Assembly (NCBI RefSeq): GCF_004362855.1
Contig: NZ_SNXW01000003.1
Location: 62,001-126,000, forward strand
Source of the DNA: Aquabacterium commune
Lineage (GTDB): Bacteria; Pseudomonadota; Gammaproteobacteria; Burkholderiales; Burkholderiaceae_C
Length of the DNA: 64,000 bases
Reading direction: 5' to 3'
Shown: positions 1 through 8,709 of the stretch, piece by piece
Layout: each line of letters begins with the position of its first letter
Numbering within the stretch: the first letter of the stretch is position 1
Translations under genes and position numbers: made by a program
The notes under the pieces: generated by a model
Database searches by the model: none
Seen by the model: only the letters and a program-made list of their open reading frames with translations
What the model was told of the DNA's origin: nothing

Positions 1-2
1 AC

Positions 3-1049
3 TGGTTCTTCCACGATGCCGCCCGCTCGCTGCTGCCTTGCGGTCGCGTCGTCGTGCTGGGCCGTCCGCCTGAGGCCTGCACCTCGCCGCGCCAGGCCAC
101 CATCCAGCGCGGCCTGGAAGGCCTGACGCGCTCGCTGGGCAAGGAGCTCAAGAAGGGCAGCAACGCCCAGCTGGTCTATGTGGCCGAAGGCGCCGAAAGC
201 CAGGTCGAATCCACCCTGCGCTTCCTGCTGTCGCCGCGCTCGGCCTATGTGTCGGCGCAGGTCATCCGCATCGGCGCGCCAGTGGGCGACAACGTCGCGC
301 CCGCCAACTGGGACCAGCCCCTGGCCGGCAAGAAGGTGCTGGTGACGGGCGCCTCGCGCGGCATCGGTGCCGCCATTGCCGAGTGCATGGCCCGCGACGG
401 TGCCCACGTCATCGCCCTGGACGTGCCCCAGGCCCAGGAAGGCCTCAACGAGGTCGCCAAGCAGATCGGTGGCACGGCGCTGGCGCTGGACATCGGTTCG
501 CCCGAAGCGCCGCAAAAGCTGGTGGATGCCGCCAAGGCCGACGGCGGCTGGGACGTGGTCGTGCACAACGCCGGCATCACCCGCGACAAGACCATCGCCA
601 ACATGAAGGAGCACCTCTGGCAGCTCGTCATGAACGTCAACCTGTCCACCCAAGAGCGCATCAACGAGGCCCTCGTTGAAAGTGGCGCGCTGAAGACCGG
701 TGGCCGCATCGTCTGCGTGTCGTCCATTTCGGGCGTCGCCGGCAACATGGGCCAGACCAACTACGCCGTCTCCAAGGCCGGTGTGGTCGGCATGGTGCAG
801 GCCAGCGCGCCGATCTTTGCCGAGAAGGGCATCACCATCAACGCCGTGGCCCCGGGCTTCATCGAAACGGCCATGACGGCCGCCATCCCGTTTGCCATCC
901 GCGAAGCCGGCCGCCGCATGAACTCCATGAGCCAGGGCGGCCAGCCCATCGACGTGGCCGAGGCCATCGGCTGGTTCGCCAGCCCCGCATCGGCCGGCAT
1001 CACGGGCAACGTGATCCGCGTGTGCGGCCAGAGCCTGATCGGCGCCTGA
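3..1049 (+). CDS. High-molecular-weight FabG-type 3-oxoacyl-ACP/CoA reductase (5' truncated)
   Basis: NADPH-type short-chain dehydrogenase that would reduce 3-oxoacyl thioesters to 3-hydroxyacyl thioesters. The frame is open to the left edge, so the start lies outside the window; about 348 residues are visible. The first 90 or so are a degenerate Rossmann-like domain, as in the two-domain HMwFabG (FabG4) family of about 450 residues. The second domain is a complete SDR: cofactor motif TGASRGIG near bases 345-368, the NAG motif near 564-575, and the catalytic Ser...Tyr-x3-Lys in SSISG and YAVSK near 721-776. It is followed on the same strand by a MaoC hydratase and a thiolase, so the three probably serve one acyl-CoA beta-oxidation or 3-hydroxyacyl interconversion route. 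The family call is firm; CoA versus ACP substrate is inference. Confidence 0.85.
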   Translation, partial: WFFHDAARSLLPCGRVVVLGRPPEACTSPRQATIQRGLEGLTRSLGKELKKGSNAQLVYVAEGAESQVESTLRFLLSPRSAYVSAQVIRIGAPVGDNVAPANWDQPLAGKKVLVTGASRGIGAAIAECMARDGAHVIALDVPQAQEGLNEVAKQIGGTALALDIGSPEAPQKLVDAAKADGGWDVVVHNAGITRDKTIANMKEHLWQLVMNVNLSTQERINEALVESGALKTGGRIVCVSSISGVAGNMGQTNYAVSKAGVVGMVQASAPIFAEKGITINAVAPGFIETAMTAAIPFAIREAGRRMNSMSQGGQPIDVAEAIGWFASPASAGITGNVIRVCGQSLIGA

Positions 1050-1091
1050 GTTGCGCACCGACACCACCGGCACTTCACTGGCACAACGCCC

Positions 1092-1952
1092 ATGAAAATC
1101 ATCGAAGTCAACAAGCTGCCCAGCGCGCTGTCGCTCAACCTGGGCGCCTTGCGCTCCAGCAGCAAGCGTCCCGGCGTGGTCGAGGCCCTGCCCGAGGTGA
1201 CCTATGTGCGCCCGCGCGTGGTTGTCGATGCCAAGCGCGTGGCGGCCTATGCCAAGGTGTGTGGCTTCAGCAAGGCGCACGGTGTGCCCATGCTGTTCCC
1301 GCACCTGGACGCCTTCCCGCTGGCCATGATGCTGTTCGGTTCGCGGCGCTTTCCCTGGCCTGCGATGGGGCTGGTGCACCTGGCCAACAGCGCCCGGCTG
1401 CTGCAGCGCATCCATGTGGAAGACGTGCTGCGCATCGAGATGCGCACGGGCGAGCTGATCGCGCACGACAAGGGCCAGGCCTTCACACTGCACGCCCGCG
1501 CCCTGCGCGGTGGCGAGGTGGTGTGGGAGAGCACCTGGACGCTGCTGCGCCTGGGCGTGCGCCAGCCCAAGGGCGAGCCCTACACCAGCCAGTTGGTCGA
1601 TGAGCGTCCGCTGTCGCACCAGGCCGACTTCTTCGCCGGCGCCAGCATCGGCCGCAGCTATGGCCGCGTCTCGGGCGACATCAACCCCATCCACCTCTCG
1701 GCGCTCACCGCCAAGTTCCTCGGTTTTCGCAAAGCGATTGCCCACGGCATGTGGACCAAGGCCCGCGCCCTGGCCACGCTGATGCCGCGCGAGGCGGTGG
1801 CGCAGGCGGAGGTCATCGTCGAGTTCAAAACCCCGCTGTTCCTGCCCGCGCGCGCTTCTCTGTGGGCCATCCGCAGCGAAGACGGCGCTCTTTTCGAAGT
1901 TCGCAACGCCAAGGGCGACAAGCCCCACCTGCGCGGCCGCGTCACCTACTGA
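1092..1952 (+). CDS. MaoC-like acyl-CoA dehydratase/hydratase, double hotdog
   Basis: Predicted (R)-specific enoyl thioester hydratase of 286 residues. The C-terminal half has the hydratase-2 signature YGRVSGDINPIHLS at residues 190-203, with the catalytic Asp and His of the family, then the conserved IAHGMW stretch near 216-221. The N-terminal half (about residues 35-160) has no such motif and looks like the inactive structural hotdog repeat of the double-hotdog hydratases. The ATG at 1092 lies 43 bases after the reductase stop, and the thiolase starts 32 bases after this stop. This is a common arrangement with HMwFabG, suggesting consecutive steps on 3-hydroxyacyl, enoyl and 3-oxoacyl thioesters. 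No strong Shine-Dalgarno sequence is visible. Confidence 0.82.
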   Translation: MKIIEVNKLPSALSLNLGALRSSSKRPGVVEALPEVTYVRPRVVVDAKRVAAYAKVCGFSKAHGVPMLFPHLDAFPLAMMLFGSRRFPWPAMGLVHLANSARLLQRIHVEDVLRIEMRTGELIAHDKGQAFTLHARALRGGEVVWESTWTLLRLGVRQPKGEPYTSQLVDERPLSHQADFFAGASIGRSYGRVSGDINPIHLSALTAKFLGFRKAIAHGMWTKARALATLMPREAVAQAEVIVEFKTPLFLPARASLWAIRSEDGALFEVRNAKGDKPHLRGRVTY

Positions 1953-1983
1953 ACATCCCTGAATCCTTGAAAGGCACCTGCCC

Positions 1984-3276
1984 ATGAACACCACCGTCCG
2001 TCGCGTTGCCATCATCGGTGGCAACCGCATCCCGTTTGCTCGCTCCAACTCCGTCTATTCCAACGTCTCCAACCAGGAGATGCTGACCGCCACCCTGCAG
2101 GGCCTGGTCGATCGCTTCAACCTGCATGGCAAGCGCCTGGGCGATGTCGCCGCTGGCGCCGTGATGAAGCACAGCCGTGACTTCAACCTGGTGCGCGAGT
2201 GCGTGCTGTCCACGACCCTGGCGCCCGAGACCCCCGCCTACGACCTGCAACAGGCCTGCGGCACCGGCCTGGAAGCCATCATGCTGGTGGCCAACAAGAT
2301 CGCCCTGGGCCACATCGAGTGCGGCATTGGCGGCGGTGTGGACACCACCTCTGATGCGCCCATCGGCATCAACGAAAAGATGCGCAAGATCCTGATGGAG
2401 GCCAACCGCGCCAAGGGCACGATGGCCCAGCTCAAGGTGATGTCCCAGATCCGCCCGAGCATGCTGATGAAGCCGGCCATCCCGAAGAACGGCGAGCCGC
2501 GCACCGGCTTCTCGATGGGCGAGCACGCCGAGCTGATGGCGCGCGAATGGGGCATCCCCCGCGAGGAGCAGGACCAACTCGCCGTGGCCAGCCACGCCAA
2601 CCTGGCGCGTGCCTACAAGGACGGTTTCTTCGCCGACCTCATCACCCCCTTCAAGGGCGTGAGCAAGGACAACAACCTGCGCGAAGGCCTGAGCATCGAG
2701 AAGCTGCGCTCGCTCAAGCCTTGCTTTGACAAGAAGGTCGCGCCCGGCCAGGGCACGCTGACCCCGGGCAACTCCACGCCCCTGACCGACGGCGCCTCGG
2801 CCGTGCTGCTGGGCAGCGAGGCGTGGGCCCAGGCCAACAACCTGCCCGTGCTGGCCTACATCACCTTCAGCGAAGTCGCTGCGGTGGACTTCTTCAACAA
2901 GAAGGAAGGCCTGCTGATGGCCCCGGCCTACGCCGTGCCCCGCATGCTGGAGCGCGCCGGCATCAAGCTGCAGGACTTCGATTTCTATGAAATCCACGAA
3001 GCCTTCGCCGCGCAGGTGCTGTGCACGCTGAAGGCCTGGGAAGATGGCAAGTACTGCAAGGAACGCCTGGGCCTGGACCAGCCCCTGGGGAGCATCGACC
3101 GCAGCAAGCTCAACATCAACGGTTCTTCGCTGGCCGCGGGCCATCCCTTCGCCGCCACCGGTGGCCGCATCGTGGCCTCGCTGGCCAAGATGCTGGCGCA
3201 AAAGGGTTCGGGCCGCGGCCTGATCTCGATTTGCGCCGCCGGCGGCCAGGGCGTCGTTGCCATCTTGGAGCGCTGA
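1984..3276 (+). CDS. Acetyl-CoA C-acyltransferase (thiolase, FadI/FadA type)
   Basis: Thiolase of 430 residues that cleaves 3-oxoacyl-CoA to acetyl-CoA and a shortened acyl-CoA, or runs in reverse. The nucleophilic Cys is residue 92 in QQACGTGLEA. The C-terminal catalytic His387 is in AAGHPFAATGG, and the second Cys417 is in CAAGGQG, so all three active-site elements are intact. The length and N-terminus (RRVAIIGGNRIPFARSN) resemble the FadI-like subgroup more than the biosynthetic PhaA group of about 390 residues. It sits 32 bases after the MaoC hydratase on the same strand. It most likely completes a beta-oxidation module with the flanking reductase, hydratase and acyl-CoA ligase. Confidence 0.88.
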   Translation: MNTTVRRVAIIGGNRIPFARSNSVYSNVSNQEMLTATLQGLVDRFNLHGKRLGDVAAGAVMKHSRDFNLVRECVLSTTLAPETPAYDLQQACGTGLEAIMLVANKIALGHIECGIGGGVDTTSDAPIGINEKMRKILMEANRAKGTMAQLKVMSQIRPSMLMKPAIPKNGEPRTGFSMGEHAELMAREWGIPREEQDQLAVASHANLARAYKDGFFADLITPFKGVSKDNNLREGLSIEKLRSLKPCFDKKVAPGQGTLTPGNSTPLTDGASAVLLGSEAWAQANNLPVLAYITFSEVAAVDFFNKKEGLLMAPAYAVPRMLERAGIKLQDFDFYEIHEAFAAQVLCTLKAWEDGKYCKERLGLDQPLGSIDRSKLNINGSSLAAGHPFAATGGRIVASLAKMLAQKGSGRGLISICAAGGQGVVAILER

Positions 3277-3281
3277 GCCTG

Positions 3282-3298
3282 AGCCCTTAAACTGGGCT
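3282..3298 (+). terminator. Weak hairpin after the thiolase gene
   Basis: Arms AGCCC and GGGCT with a 7-base AT-rich loop, followed by TTTC. It lies six bases after the thiolase stop and 50 bases before fadD. The stem is only five pairs and the T run is short, so it may attenuate transcription rather than end it. Confidence 0.3.
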
Positions 3299-3351
3299 TT
3301 CAAAACCAAGACCAGCCGCGCCCACCGAGGCGACGGCACGAGGAGACACCG

Positions 3352-5091
3352 ATGAGCCAAACCGCAGCCGCCGCCCAGCCTGGGCAGTCCATCGTCAACC
3401 CGGACGGTTCCACCAACCGCATCTGGTTGTCGTCGTATGTGAAGGGCGTGGCCCACGACATCGACGTCCACAAGTACCAGTCGCTGACGCAGTACTTCGA
3501 CGAGTGCGTGGCCAAGTTCCGCGACCGCCCGGGCTTCGTGAGCATCGGCACGGAGATGTCGTTTGCGCGCCTGGACCGCCTGGTCAAGTCCTTCGCGGCC
3601 TACCTGCAAAGCCAGGGCGTGAAGAAGGGCGACCGGGTGGCCATCATGCTGCCCAACACCTTCCAGTACCCCGTGTGCCTGTTCGCGGTGCTGCGCATCG
3701 GCGCCATCGTGGTCAACGTCAACCCGCTGTACACGGCGCGCGAGCTGAACCACCAGCTCAAGGACTCTGGCGCCGAAACCATCATCGTGATGGAGACCTT
3801 CGCCAAGACCCTGCAAGACGCCATGGCGGGCACCCAGGTCAAGCGCGTGGTGCTGACGCAAATTGGCGATTTGCTCTCCGACGGCTTCGTCAACCTCAAG
3901 GGCCGCTTGCTGAACTTCGTGCTGCGCAAGGTGCAGAAGATGGTGCCGGCCTACAGCCTGCCCGGCGCCGTGTGGATGCGCGATGCGATCAAGGCCGGTG
4001 CCGCCCACAAACTGCAGCCCGTGAAGGTGCAGCCCGACGAACTCGCCTTCCTGCAGTACACCGGTGGCACCACCGGCGTGGCCAAGGGCGCCATGCTGAC
4101 CCACCGCAATGTGCTGGCCAATTGCCAGCAGGCGCTGGCCTTTGCCGAGGGCCAGCTGACCGGCGAAACCGAGACCGTGGTCACGCTCATCCCGATGTAC
4201 CACATCTTCTCGCTGACGGTGAACGGCCTGATCTTCATGGGCCTGGGCGGACGCAACATCCTGATCGCCAACCCGCGCGACACCAAGCGCGTGATGATGA
4301 TGCTCAAGAACGAAAAGTTCTCCGGCATCAGCGGCGTCAACACCTTGTTCGCGTCCTTCCTGGACGATCCGGCCTTCCGCAAGCTGGACTTCTCCAAGCT
4401 CAAGCTGCCCATCGCCGGCGGCATGGCCCTGCAACGCAGCGTGGCCGAGCGCTGGAAAGAGGTCACCGGCCAGGCCATCGTCGAGGGCTACGGCCTGACC
4501 GAGTGCTCGCCCATCGTGTCGCAAGCCCCGGTGGACATCAGCAAGCCGCGCCCGACCTTCACCGGCTCCATCGGCGTGCCCGTGCCTTCCACCGAGGTGC
4601 GCAACCGCCGCGAGGACGGCTCATGGGCCGACATCGGCGAGCCGGGCGAGCTGTGCGTGCGCGGCCCGCAGGTCATGAAGGGCTACTGGAACCGCCCGGA
4701 CGAAACCGCCAAGGTCATTGACAGCGAAGGCTGGCTGGCCACGGGCGACATCGCCGTGATGGACGAGCAGGGCTTCCTCAAGATCGTGGACCGCAAGAAG
4801 GACATGATCCTGGTGTCGGGCTTCAACGTCTATCCGAACGAGATCGAAGACGTGGTCGCCATGCACCCCGACGTCAAGGAAGTGGCGGCCGTGGGCGTGC
4901 CCGACGAGGTGGCCGGCGAACGCGTGAAGATCATCGTGGTGCCGCGCAACCCGGGTCTGACCAAGGAAGCCTTGCTGGAGCATTGCCGCAAGAACCTGAC
5001 GGGCTACAAGATGCCGCGCATCGTCGAGTTCCGCAATGAAGAGTTGCCCAAGACGCCGGTGGGCAAGATCCTGCGCCGCGAATTGCGCTGA
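3352..5091 (+). CDS. fadD: Long-chain fatty acid--CoA ligase
   Basis: AMP-forming acyl-CoA synthetase of 579 residues that activates fatty acids with ATP and CoA for beta-oxidation or lipid synthesis. Adenylation motifs are in the expected order: YTGGTTGVAKGAMLTH at about residues 235-250, GYGLTECSP near 380, the TGD motif near 464, the hinge DRKKDMILVSGFNVYP near 480, and the catalytic Lys in KTPVGKILRR at the C-terminus. The start ATG has GGAG about seven bases upstream. Its position after a reductase-hydratase-thiolase set supports a role in fatty acid degradation. The chain-length preference is inferred from FadD-like length and motifs. Confidence 0.9.
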   Translation: MSQTAAAAQPGQSIVNPDGSTNRIWLSSYVKGVAHDIDVHKYQSLTQYFDECVAKFRDRPGFVSIGTEMSFARLDRLVKSFAAYLQSQGVKKGDRVAIMLPNTFQYPVCLFAVLRIGAIVVNVNPLYTARELNHQLKDSGAETIIVMETFAKTLQDAMAGTQVKRVVLTQIGDLLSDGFVNLKGRLLNFVLRKVQKMVPAYSLPGAVWMRDAIKAGAAHKLQPVKVQPDELAFLQYTGGTTGVAKGAMLTHRNVLANCQQALAFAEGQLTGETETVVTLIPMYHIFSLTVNGLIFMGLGGRNILIANPRDTKRVMMMLKNEKFSGISGVNTLFASFLDDPAFRKLDFSKLKLPIAGGMALQRSVAERWKEVTGQAIVEGYGLTECSPIVSQAPVDISKPRPTFTGSIGVPVPSTEVRNRREDGSWADIGEPGELCVRGPQVMKGYWNRPDETAKVIDSEGWLATGDIAVMDEQGFLKIVDRKKDMILVSGFNVYPNEIEDVVAMHPDVKEVAAVGVPDEVAGERVKIIVVPRNPGLTKEALLEHCRKNLTGYKMPRIVEFRNEELPKTPVGKILRRELR

Positions 5092-5119
5092 TCACTGCCT
5101 GCCCGTTGGCCCAGCCCGC

Positions 5120-5983
5120 ATGACCCAGCCTGCCGACTTTCGCTTCCACCACCGCCTGCGTGTGCGCTGGGTGGAGGTGGACGCGCAGCAGGTGGTGTTC
5201 AACGGCCACTACCTGACTTATCTGGACGTGGCCGTCACCGAGTTCTGGCGGACGGTCGGCCTGCCCTACCCGGACGCGATGCGGCACGTCGGTGGCGACA
5301 TCTTCGTGCGCCGCAACACGCTGCAATACCACGCGCCGGCGCGCCTGGACGACTGGCTGGACATCGGCATGCGCTGCGAGCGCATCGGCACCTCGTCCAT
5401 CACCTTGAACTGGGCGGTGTGGTCGCAAGGCCGCTTGCTGGTCACGGGCGAGGTGGTCTATGTGTTCACCGACCTGGCCTCGGGGCGATCGGCCCCGGTG
5501 CCCGAGGCGTTGCGCGACCAGTTGGACGCCCACATGCAAGGCGCGCCCGTCACCCAGCTGGTGTGCGGCCCTTGGGACGCGCTGGCCGAGGCGGCGAGGG
5601 CCGTGCGCCTGGCCGTGTTCGTCGGTGAGCAGGGCATCCCGGAGTCCGACGAGTGGGATGAAGACGACGCCACCGCGGTGCACGCCGTGGTGCGTAACTT
5701 GGCGGGCCTGCCGCTGGCCACGGGGCGCTTGATTTTGTCTGTCGATGCCGGTCACGCCCGCATCGGGCGCATGGCGGTGCTGCGCAGCGCGCGCGGCGTC
5801 GGCCTGGGGCGCGAGGTGCTGCAGGCGCTGATCGCTCAGGCGCGTGAGCGGGGTGTGCAGCACATCGGCATCCACGCGCAGTGCAGCGCCATGCCGCTGT
5901 ACGCCCAGGCGGGCTTCGTGCCCGTGGGCGAGGTGTTCGACGAGGTGGGCATCCCGCACCAGGGCATGACGCTGGCGCTGTGA
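5120..5983 (+). CDS. Fusion: acyl-CoA thioesterase (4HBT) + GNAT acetyltransferase
   Basis: A 287-residue protein made of two enzymes. Residues about 1-140 are a hotdog thioesterase of the YbgC/FadM kind: VRWVEVDAQQVVFNGHYLTY carries the family's Asp near the loop and the YLDVAV helix. Residues about 145-287 are a GNAT acetyltransferase of the ElaA type, with VFVGEQGIPESDEWDEDD and the acetyl-CoA pyrophosphate loop near RSARGVGLGREVLQAL. The ATG at 5120 is chosen because it begins just before the thioesterase fold; the open frame upstream overlaps fadD. It lies 28 bases after fadD, so it is probably in the same transcript. The acyl-CoA substrate and the acetyl acceptor are unknown. Confidence 0.8.
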   Translation: MTQPADFRFHHRLRVRWVEVDAQQVVFNGHYLTYLDVAVTEFWRTVGLPYPDAMRHVGGDIFVRRNTLQYHAPARLDDWLDIGMRCERIGTSSITLNWAVWSQGRLLVTGEVVYVFTDLASGRSAPVPEALRDQLDAHMQGAPVTQLVCGPWDALAEAARAVRLAVFVGEQGIPESDEWDEDDATAVHAVVRNLAGLPLATGRLILSVDAGHARIGRMAVLRSARGVGLGREVLQALIAQARERGVQHIGIHAQCSAMPLYAQAGFVPVGEVFDEVGIPHQGMTLAL

Positions 5984-5998
5984 GGGCTCAGCCCAGGC

Positions 5999-6997
5999 TC
6001 AGGCCTTCACGACGAAGCCCGGTGCGGCCTTGATCAGGCTGCGTGCGCGCTGGCGCCGCTCCTGAACCTCGGCCATGACCTGCTGGTCGTCGTGCTCCGA
6101 GATGTCGCTGGCCTCGAAGGCCTCATCGCTGCGCATGTTGGGCGGCGGCAGGGTGGCGTCCAGCCGGGCCACTTCGGCCTGCGCCATGGTGTGGCGCGGC
6201 GGCCAGTTTTTCAAGCTCACGCGGCGCAGCAAGGCCAGGCTGGATTGCGCGGCGAAGGTGCGCTCCATCACGTGGGTCACCAGGCGTTTGTTGACGCGCT
6301 CGGTGATGACGACGGTGGAACAGCGCGTGCCGTACAGGCGATTGCCCGAGCGGATGAAAGCCGAGGACAGCATCTTCTCCCATTCGGGCGAGACGCCGGT
6401 GCGCGGCAAGTGCTCGTCGGGTGCCTGGGCAGGGTCGGCCAGGGCTTCGAAGAGGCTGTGCGCCAGTTCCTCAGCGTCCTGGCTCTCGGGGATGGCGGTT
6501 TTCAGGCGGCCCTTGAGCGCCTGCACCTTGGGCCATGGCGTGTTGAGCAAGGCGTTCGACAGGCCGAAGATGCCGCGCTGCAGCCGCTCCGGATAGACGC
6601 GTCGGTTGTTGATCCAGTAGCACTCGCCCTGGGCAAAATCCAGCGCGATCATGTTGAAGCCGTTGTGGCCCGACATGGCCAGGCGCGGCCAGAGCATGGA
6701 CATGTGCAGATCGCCCTTGAGCCATTGCGGCACGATCTGGCCGCGCGAGGGGGCTTGCGGGTCCATGTCGTGGGGGTCGCGGATGTTGGTGACCATGCCA
6801 AGGCGCCCCAGGGCGGTGAGGCCCAGCCAGGTGCCACCGGCTTGGAGGTCGCGCCCGCCCAGGATGGCCGGGCCGCCGGCCTCTGGCTCCCACCAGCCCA
6901 GGCGCGCGGCGGGCCGGTCGAAGAACTCGTCTCGGTTGGCCGCCATCACGAAGGGGAAGCGGCTGCTTTGGTCAAGGGCGAAGGCAATGAGGCACAT
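5999..6997 (-). CDS. NRDE family protein (TANGO2-like)
   Basis: Protein of 332 residues of the NRDE/TANGO2 family, named for the Asn-Arg-Asp-Glu motif, here AANRDEFFDRP at about residues 19-29. It begins Met-Cys, so removal of Met would expose an N-terminal Cys as in N-terminal nucleophile hydrolases. GGTWLGL and NIRDP follow near residues 55-75, also typical of the family. The biochemical role of bacterial members is not settled; eukaryotic TANGO2 is linked to lipid and haem handling. It starts nine bases after the DUF4936 stop and converges on the thioesterase fusion with a 15-base gap. Confidence 0.82.
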   Translation of the reverse strand: MCLIAFALDQSSRFPFVMAANRDEFFDRPAARLGWWEPEAGGPAILGGRDLQAGGTWLGLTALGRLGMVTNIRDPHDMDPQAPSRGQIVPQWLKGDLHMSMLWPRLAMSGHNGFNMIALDFAQGECYWINNRRVYPERLQRGIFGLSNALLNTPWPKVQALKGRLKTAIPESQDAEELAHSLFEALADPAQAPDEHLPRTGVSPEWEKMLSSAFIRSGNRLYGTRCSTVVITERVNKRLVTHVMERTFAAQSSLALLRRVSLKNWPPRHTMAQAEVARLDATLPPPNMRSDEAFEASDISEHDDQQVMAEVQERRQRARSLIKAAPGFVVKA

Positions 6998-7006
6998 GCG
7001 GGCTCC

Positions 7007-7390
7007 TCACGCGGTGGGCGTGGTCAAAGGTGGGTGCAGCGGCAGGGTCAGAGGCTCGAAGGTTTCGACATGACGGACGCCGATCAAGCTGCTGGGCAGC
7101 GCACTGGCCTGGGCCGCGATGGCCTGTGCGAGCGCTGCAGAGACCCCCGCGGGATGCGCGTAGGTTTCCATCCAGGTGTCCTCTGCAGCCTCTGTGTGCG
7201 CGGTGGCATCGGCACGGCGCATCAGCGTGGCTTGGAGGCCCGGCCACTGCTGCGTCAGCGCCGCTTGCATGGCCTGGACGGCCAGGGCCGCAGCGTGCCT
7301 GTTGGCGTGAGGCACCCGGTAGTACACGAATTGGGCGGGCAGGGCGGTGGGACTGGGCATGGGCGTCGGGGTGTCCGGCAGGTCAGACAT
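7007..7390 (-). CDS. DUF4936 family protein
   Basis: Small protein of 127 residues resembling the DUF4936 family of betaproteobacteria; function unknown. The recognisable core is FVYYRVPHANRHAAALAV near the N-terminus, the Gln-Trp-Pro-Gly segment, and TWMETYAHP near residue 80. No signal peptide or membrane segment is seen, so it is probably cytoplasmic. The ATG at 7390 (MSDLPDT) is preferred over a TTG six codons upstream. It lies between ygfZ and the NRDE gene on the same strand, nine bases before the latter, so the two are likely co-transcribed. Confidence 0.65.
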   Translation of the reverse strand: MSDLPDTPTPMPSPTALPAQFVYYRVPHANRHAAALAVQAMQAALTQQWPGLQATLMRRADATAHTEAAEDTWMETYAHPAGVSAALAQAIAAQASALPSSLIGVRHVETFEPLTLPLHPPLTTPTA

Positions 7391-7419
7391 GCCGATGAGA
7401 CTGTGCAAAGCGTACCCCA

Positions 7420-7452
7420 GGCGTCAAGGCCTGACGCCAGCCTGGCGCGTCA
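7420..7452 (-). other. Alternative hairpins in the DUF4936 leader
   Basis: In the 113-base gap between ygfZ and the DUF4936 gene, the sequence GGCGTCA (7420-7426) can pair with TGACGCC (7432-7438). The element TGACGC (7432-7437) can instead pair with GCGTCA at 7447-7452. The two pairings exclude each other. This may be chance in GC-rich DNA, or a terminator or attenuator. Confidence 0.25.
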
Positions 7453-7503
7453 GGTGAACCCAAACGCGGCCGAATGCCGTTAAGGATTTGACAGGGCGCG
7501 CAT

Positions 7504-8583
7504 TCATGCCGATGGCGCCTCCTGGGGCAGCGCGTAAGGCAGATCCGCCCACTGCAGCAACGGGCCTTCGGCCGAGCCAGCGTGCACCGGCGTTTGCCAG
7601 GCCGCGAGCTTGATCTCCACCAGGGCCGAGTGCGCCTCGCTGAGCGCACTGCCGTCGCCGGTCGGGATGGCGGCGGACTGGATCACCAGGCCCGCGGGCT
7701 GGCTCGGGTCGCTCTCGGCGAACAGCTCCTGGCCAGGCTGCAAGGCCGCGTCGCTGTGGGCCAGCACGGCCCGGCGTTTGATGGTGCCGCGGTACTGGCT
7801 GCGCGCCACGATCTCCTGGCCGGGGTAGCAGCCCTTCTGGAAGTTGACGCCGCCCAGCAGCTCGAAGTTGACCATCTGGGGCACGAACTGGTCGGCCGTG
7901 GCGGCCTGGATGCGGGGCACCGCGCTCATCACGTCCAGCCAGGCCCAGGCGGGCGCGGGCAGCACAGGCAAACGGGCTTGCAGGGCGTCGGCCTCGGCGT
8001 GTGGGCCGACCCACAGCCAGCGCGGCACGCCCAGCACGGCCGGCAGGCTCACGAGCTGACCACCGTGGCAGGCGCGAACGGGCCAGGGCGCGTCGGGAGG
8101 TGGCATGTCGGCAGATGGCGCGTCGGCGGTGGCGGGTGCCGCACTGCCGGACCCGGCGGGGGCCTCATCGGCCAGGAGGGCATGCACCGCGTCGCCGGCC
8201 AGGCCCAGCACGCGCAGGGCGGACTGGCCATCGACCAGGCGGGTCTTGGCGCGAAGCACGAACATCGACAGGCGCTTGAGCAAGGGCGGCAACACGCTGG
8301 CATCGCACAGCAGCCAGACGGTGTCGGCATCAGGGCGCAGGGCGATGGCGCTGGCCAGCATGCGCCCCTTGGCGGAGCAGTAGGCGGCCAGGCGGGCCTG
8401 GGTGGCGTCCAGGTGCTGGATGTCCTGGCTGAGCTGGCCGTGCAGGAAGCTCGCGGTGTCGGGGCCCGTGGCCTGCAGCACGGCGATGTCTTGCAGCGGC
8501 AAAGCGCCGCACCAAGCCGCAGGGGAAGGCAGCTGCGGATGCGGAAGGGACGAGGGCGTGAGGAGCGATGTCATGCGGGTCAT
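7504..8583 (-). CDS. ygfZ: YgfZ/GcvT-domain iron-sulfur cluster protein
   Basis: Folate-binding YgfZ protein of 359 residues that supports assembly or repair of certain Fe-S enzymes. The family signature KGCYPGQEIVARSQYRG, containing the conserved Cys, is at about residues 244-260. The N-terminal HGQLSQDI and YCSAKGRMLA segments are the usual GcvT-like folate-binding elements. The middle carries a low-complexity Ala/Pro/Asp insert (about residues 150-175). The start at 8583 (MTRMTSLL) is chosen because the frame upstream runs into the divergent mltG region; an ATG three codons further in is also possible. Divergent from mltG. Confidence 0.85.
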   Translation of the reverse strand: MTRMTSLLTPSSLPHPQLPSPAAWCGALPLQDIAVLQATGPDTASFLHGQLSQDIQHLDATQARLAAYCSAKGRMLASAIALRPDADTVWLLCDASVLPPLLKRLSMFVLRAKTRLVDGQSALRVLGLAGDAVHALLADEAPAGSGSAAPATADAPSADMPPPDAPWPVRACHGGQLVSLPAVLGVPRWLWVGPHAEADALQARLPVLPAPAWAWLDVMSAVPRIQAATADQFVPQMVNFELLGGVNFQKGCYPGQEIVARSQYRGTIKRRAVLAHSDAALQPGQELFAESDPSQPAGLVIQSAAIPTGDGSALSEAHSALVEIKLAAWQTPVHAGSAEGPLLQWADLPYALPQEAPSA

Positions 8584-8709
8584 TATGATCACGCCCTGAT
8601 GCACCCGCAAAACACTCGGAGGACGACCCTCCAACCAGGCGTCTTTCTCGGCGCCACCCACGTCGCCTGGCCCGACGCTGCCAAGCGCGCCGTGCCCCCG
8701 TCCGCTCGC

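Noticed and set aside
1942-4524. 860-codon open frame on the - strand opposite the thiolase and fadD
   Set aside because: Antisense to two genes with intact catalytic motifs; its translation is His/Gln/Val/Leu-rich with no domain, the usual artefact of strong third-position GC.
5984-5994. GGGC-TCA-GCCC hairpin between the thioesterase fusion and the NRDE gene
   Set aside because: Only four base pairs; too weak to call a terminator.
7582-8709. Long N-terminal extension of the mltG frame across ygfZ
   Set aside because: The extension is antisense to ygfZ and unlike MltG; the membrane anchor fits a start at 8710.
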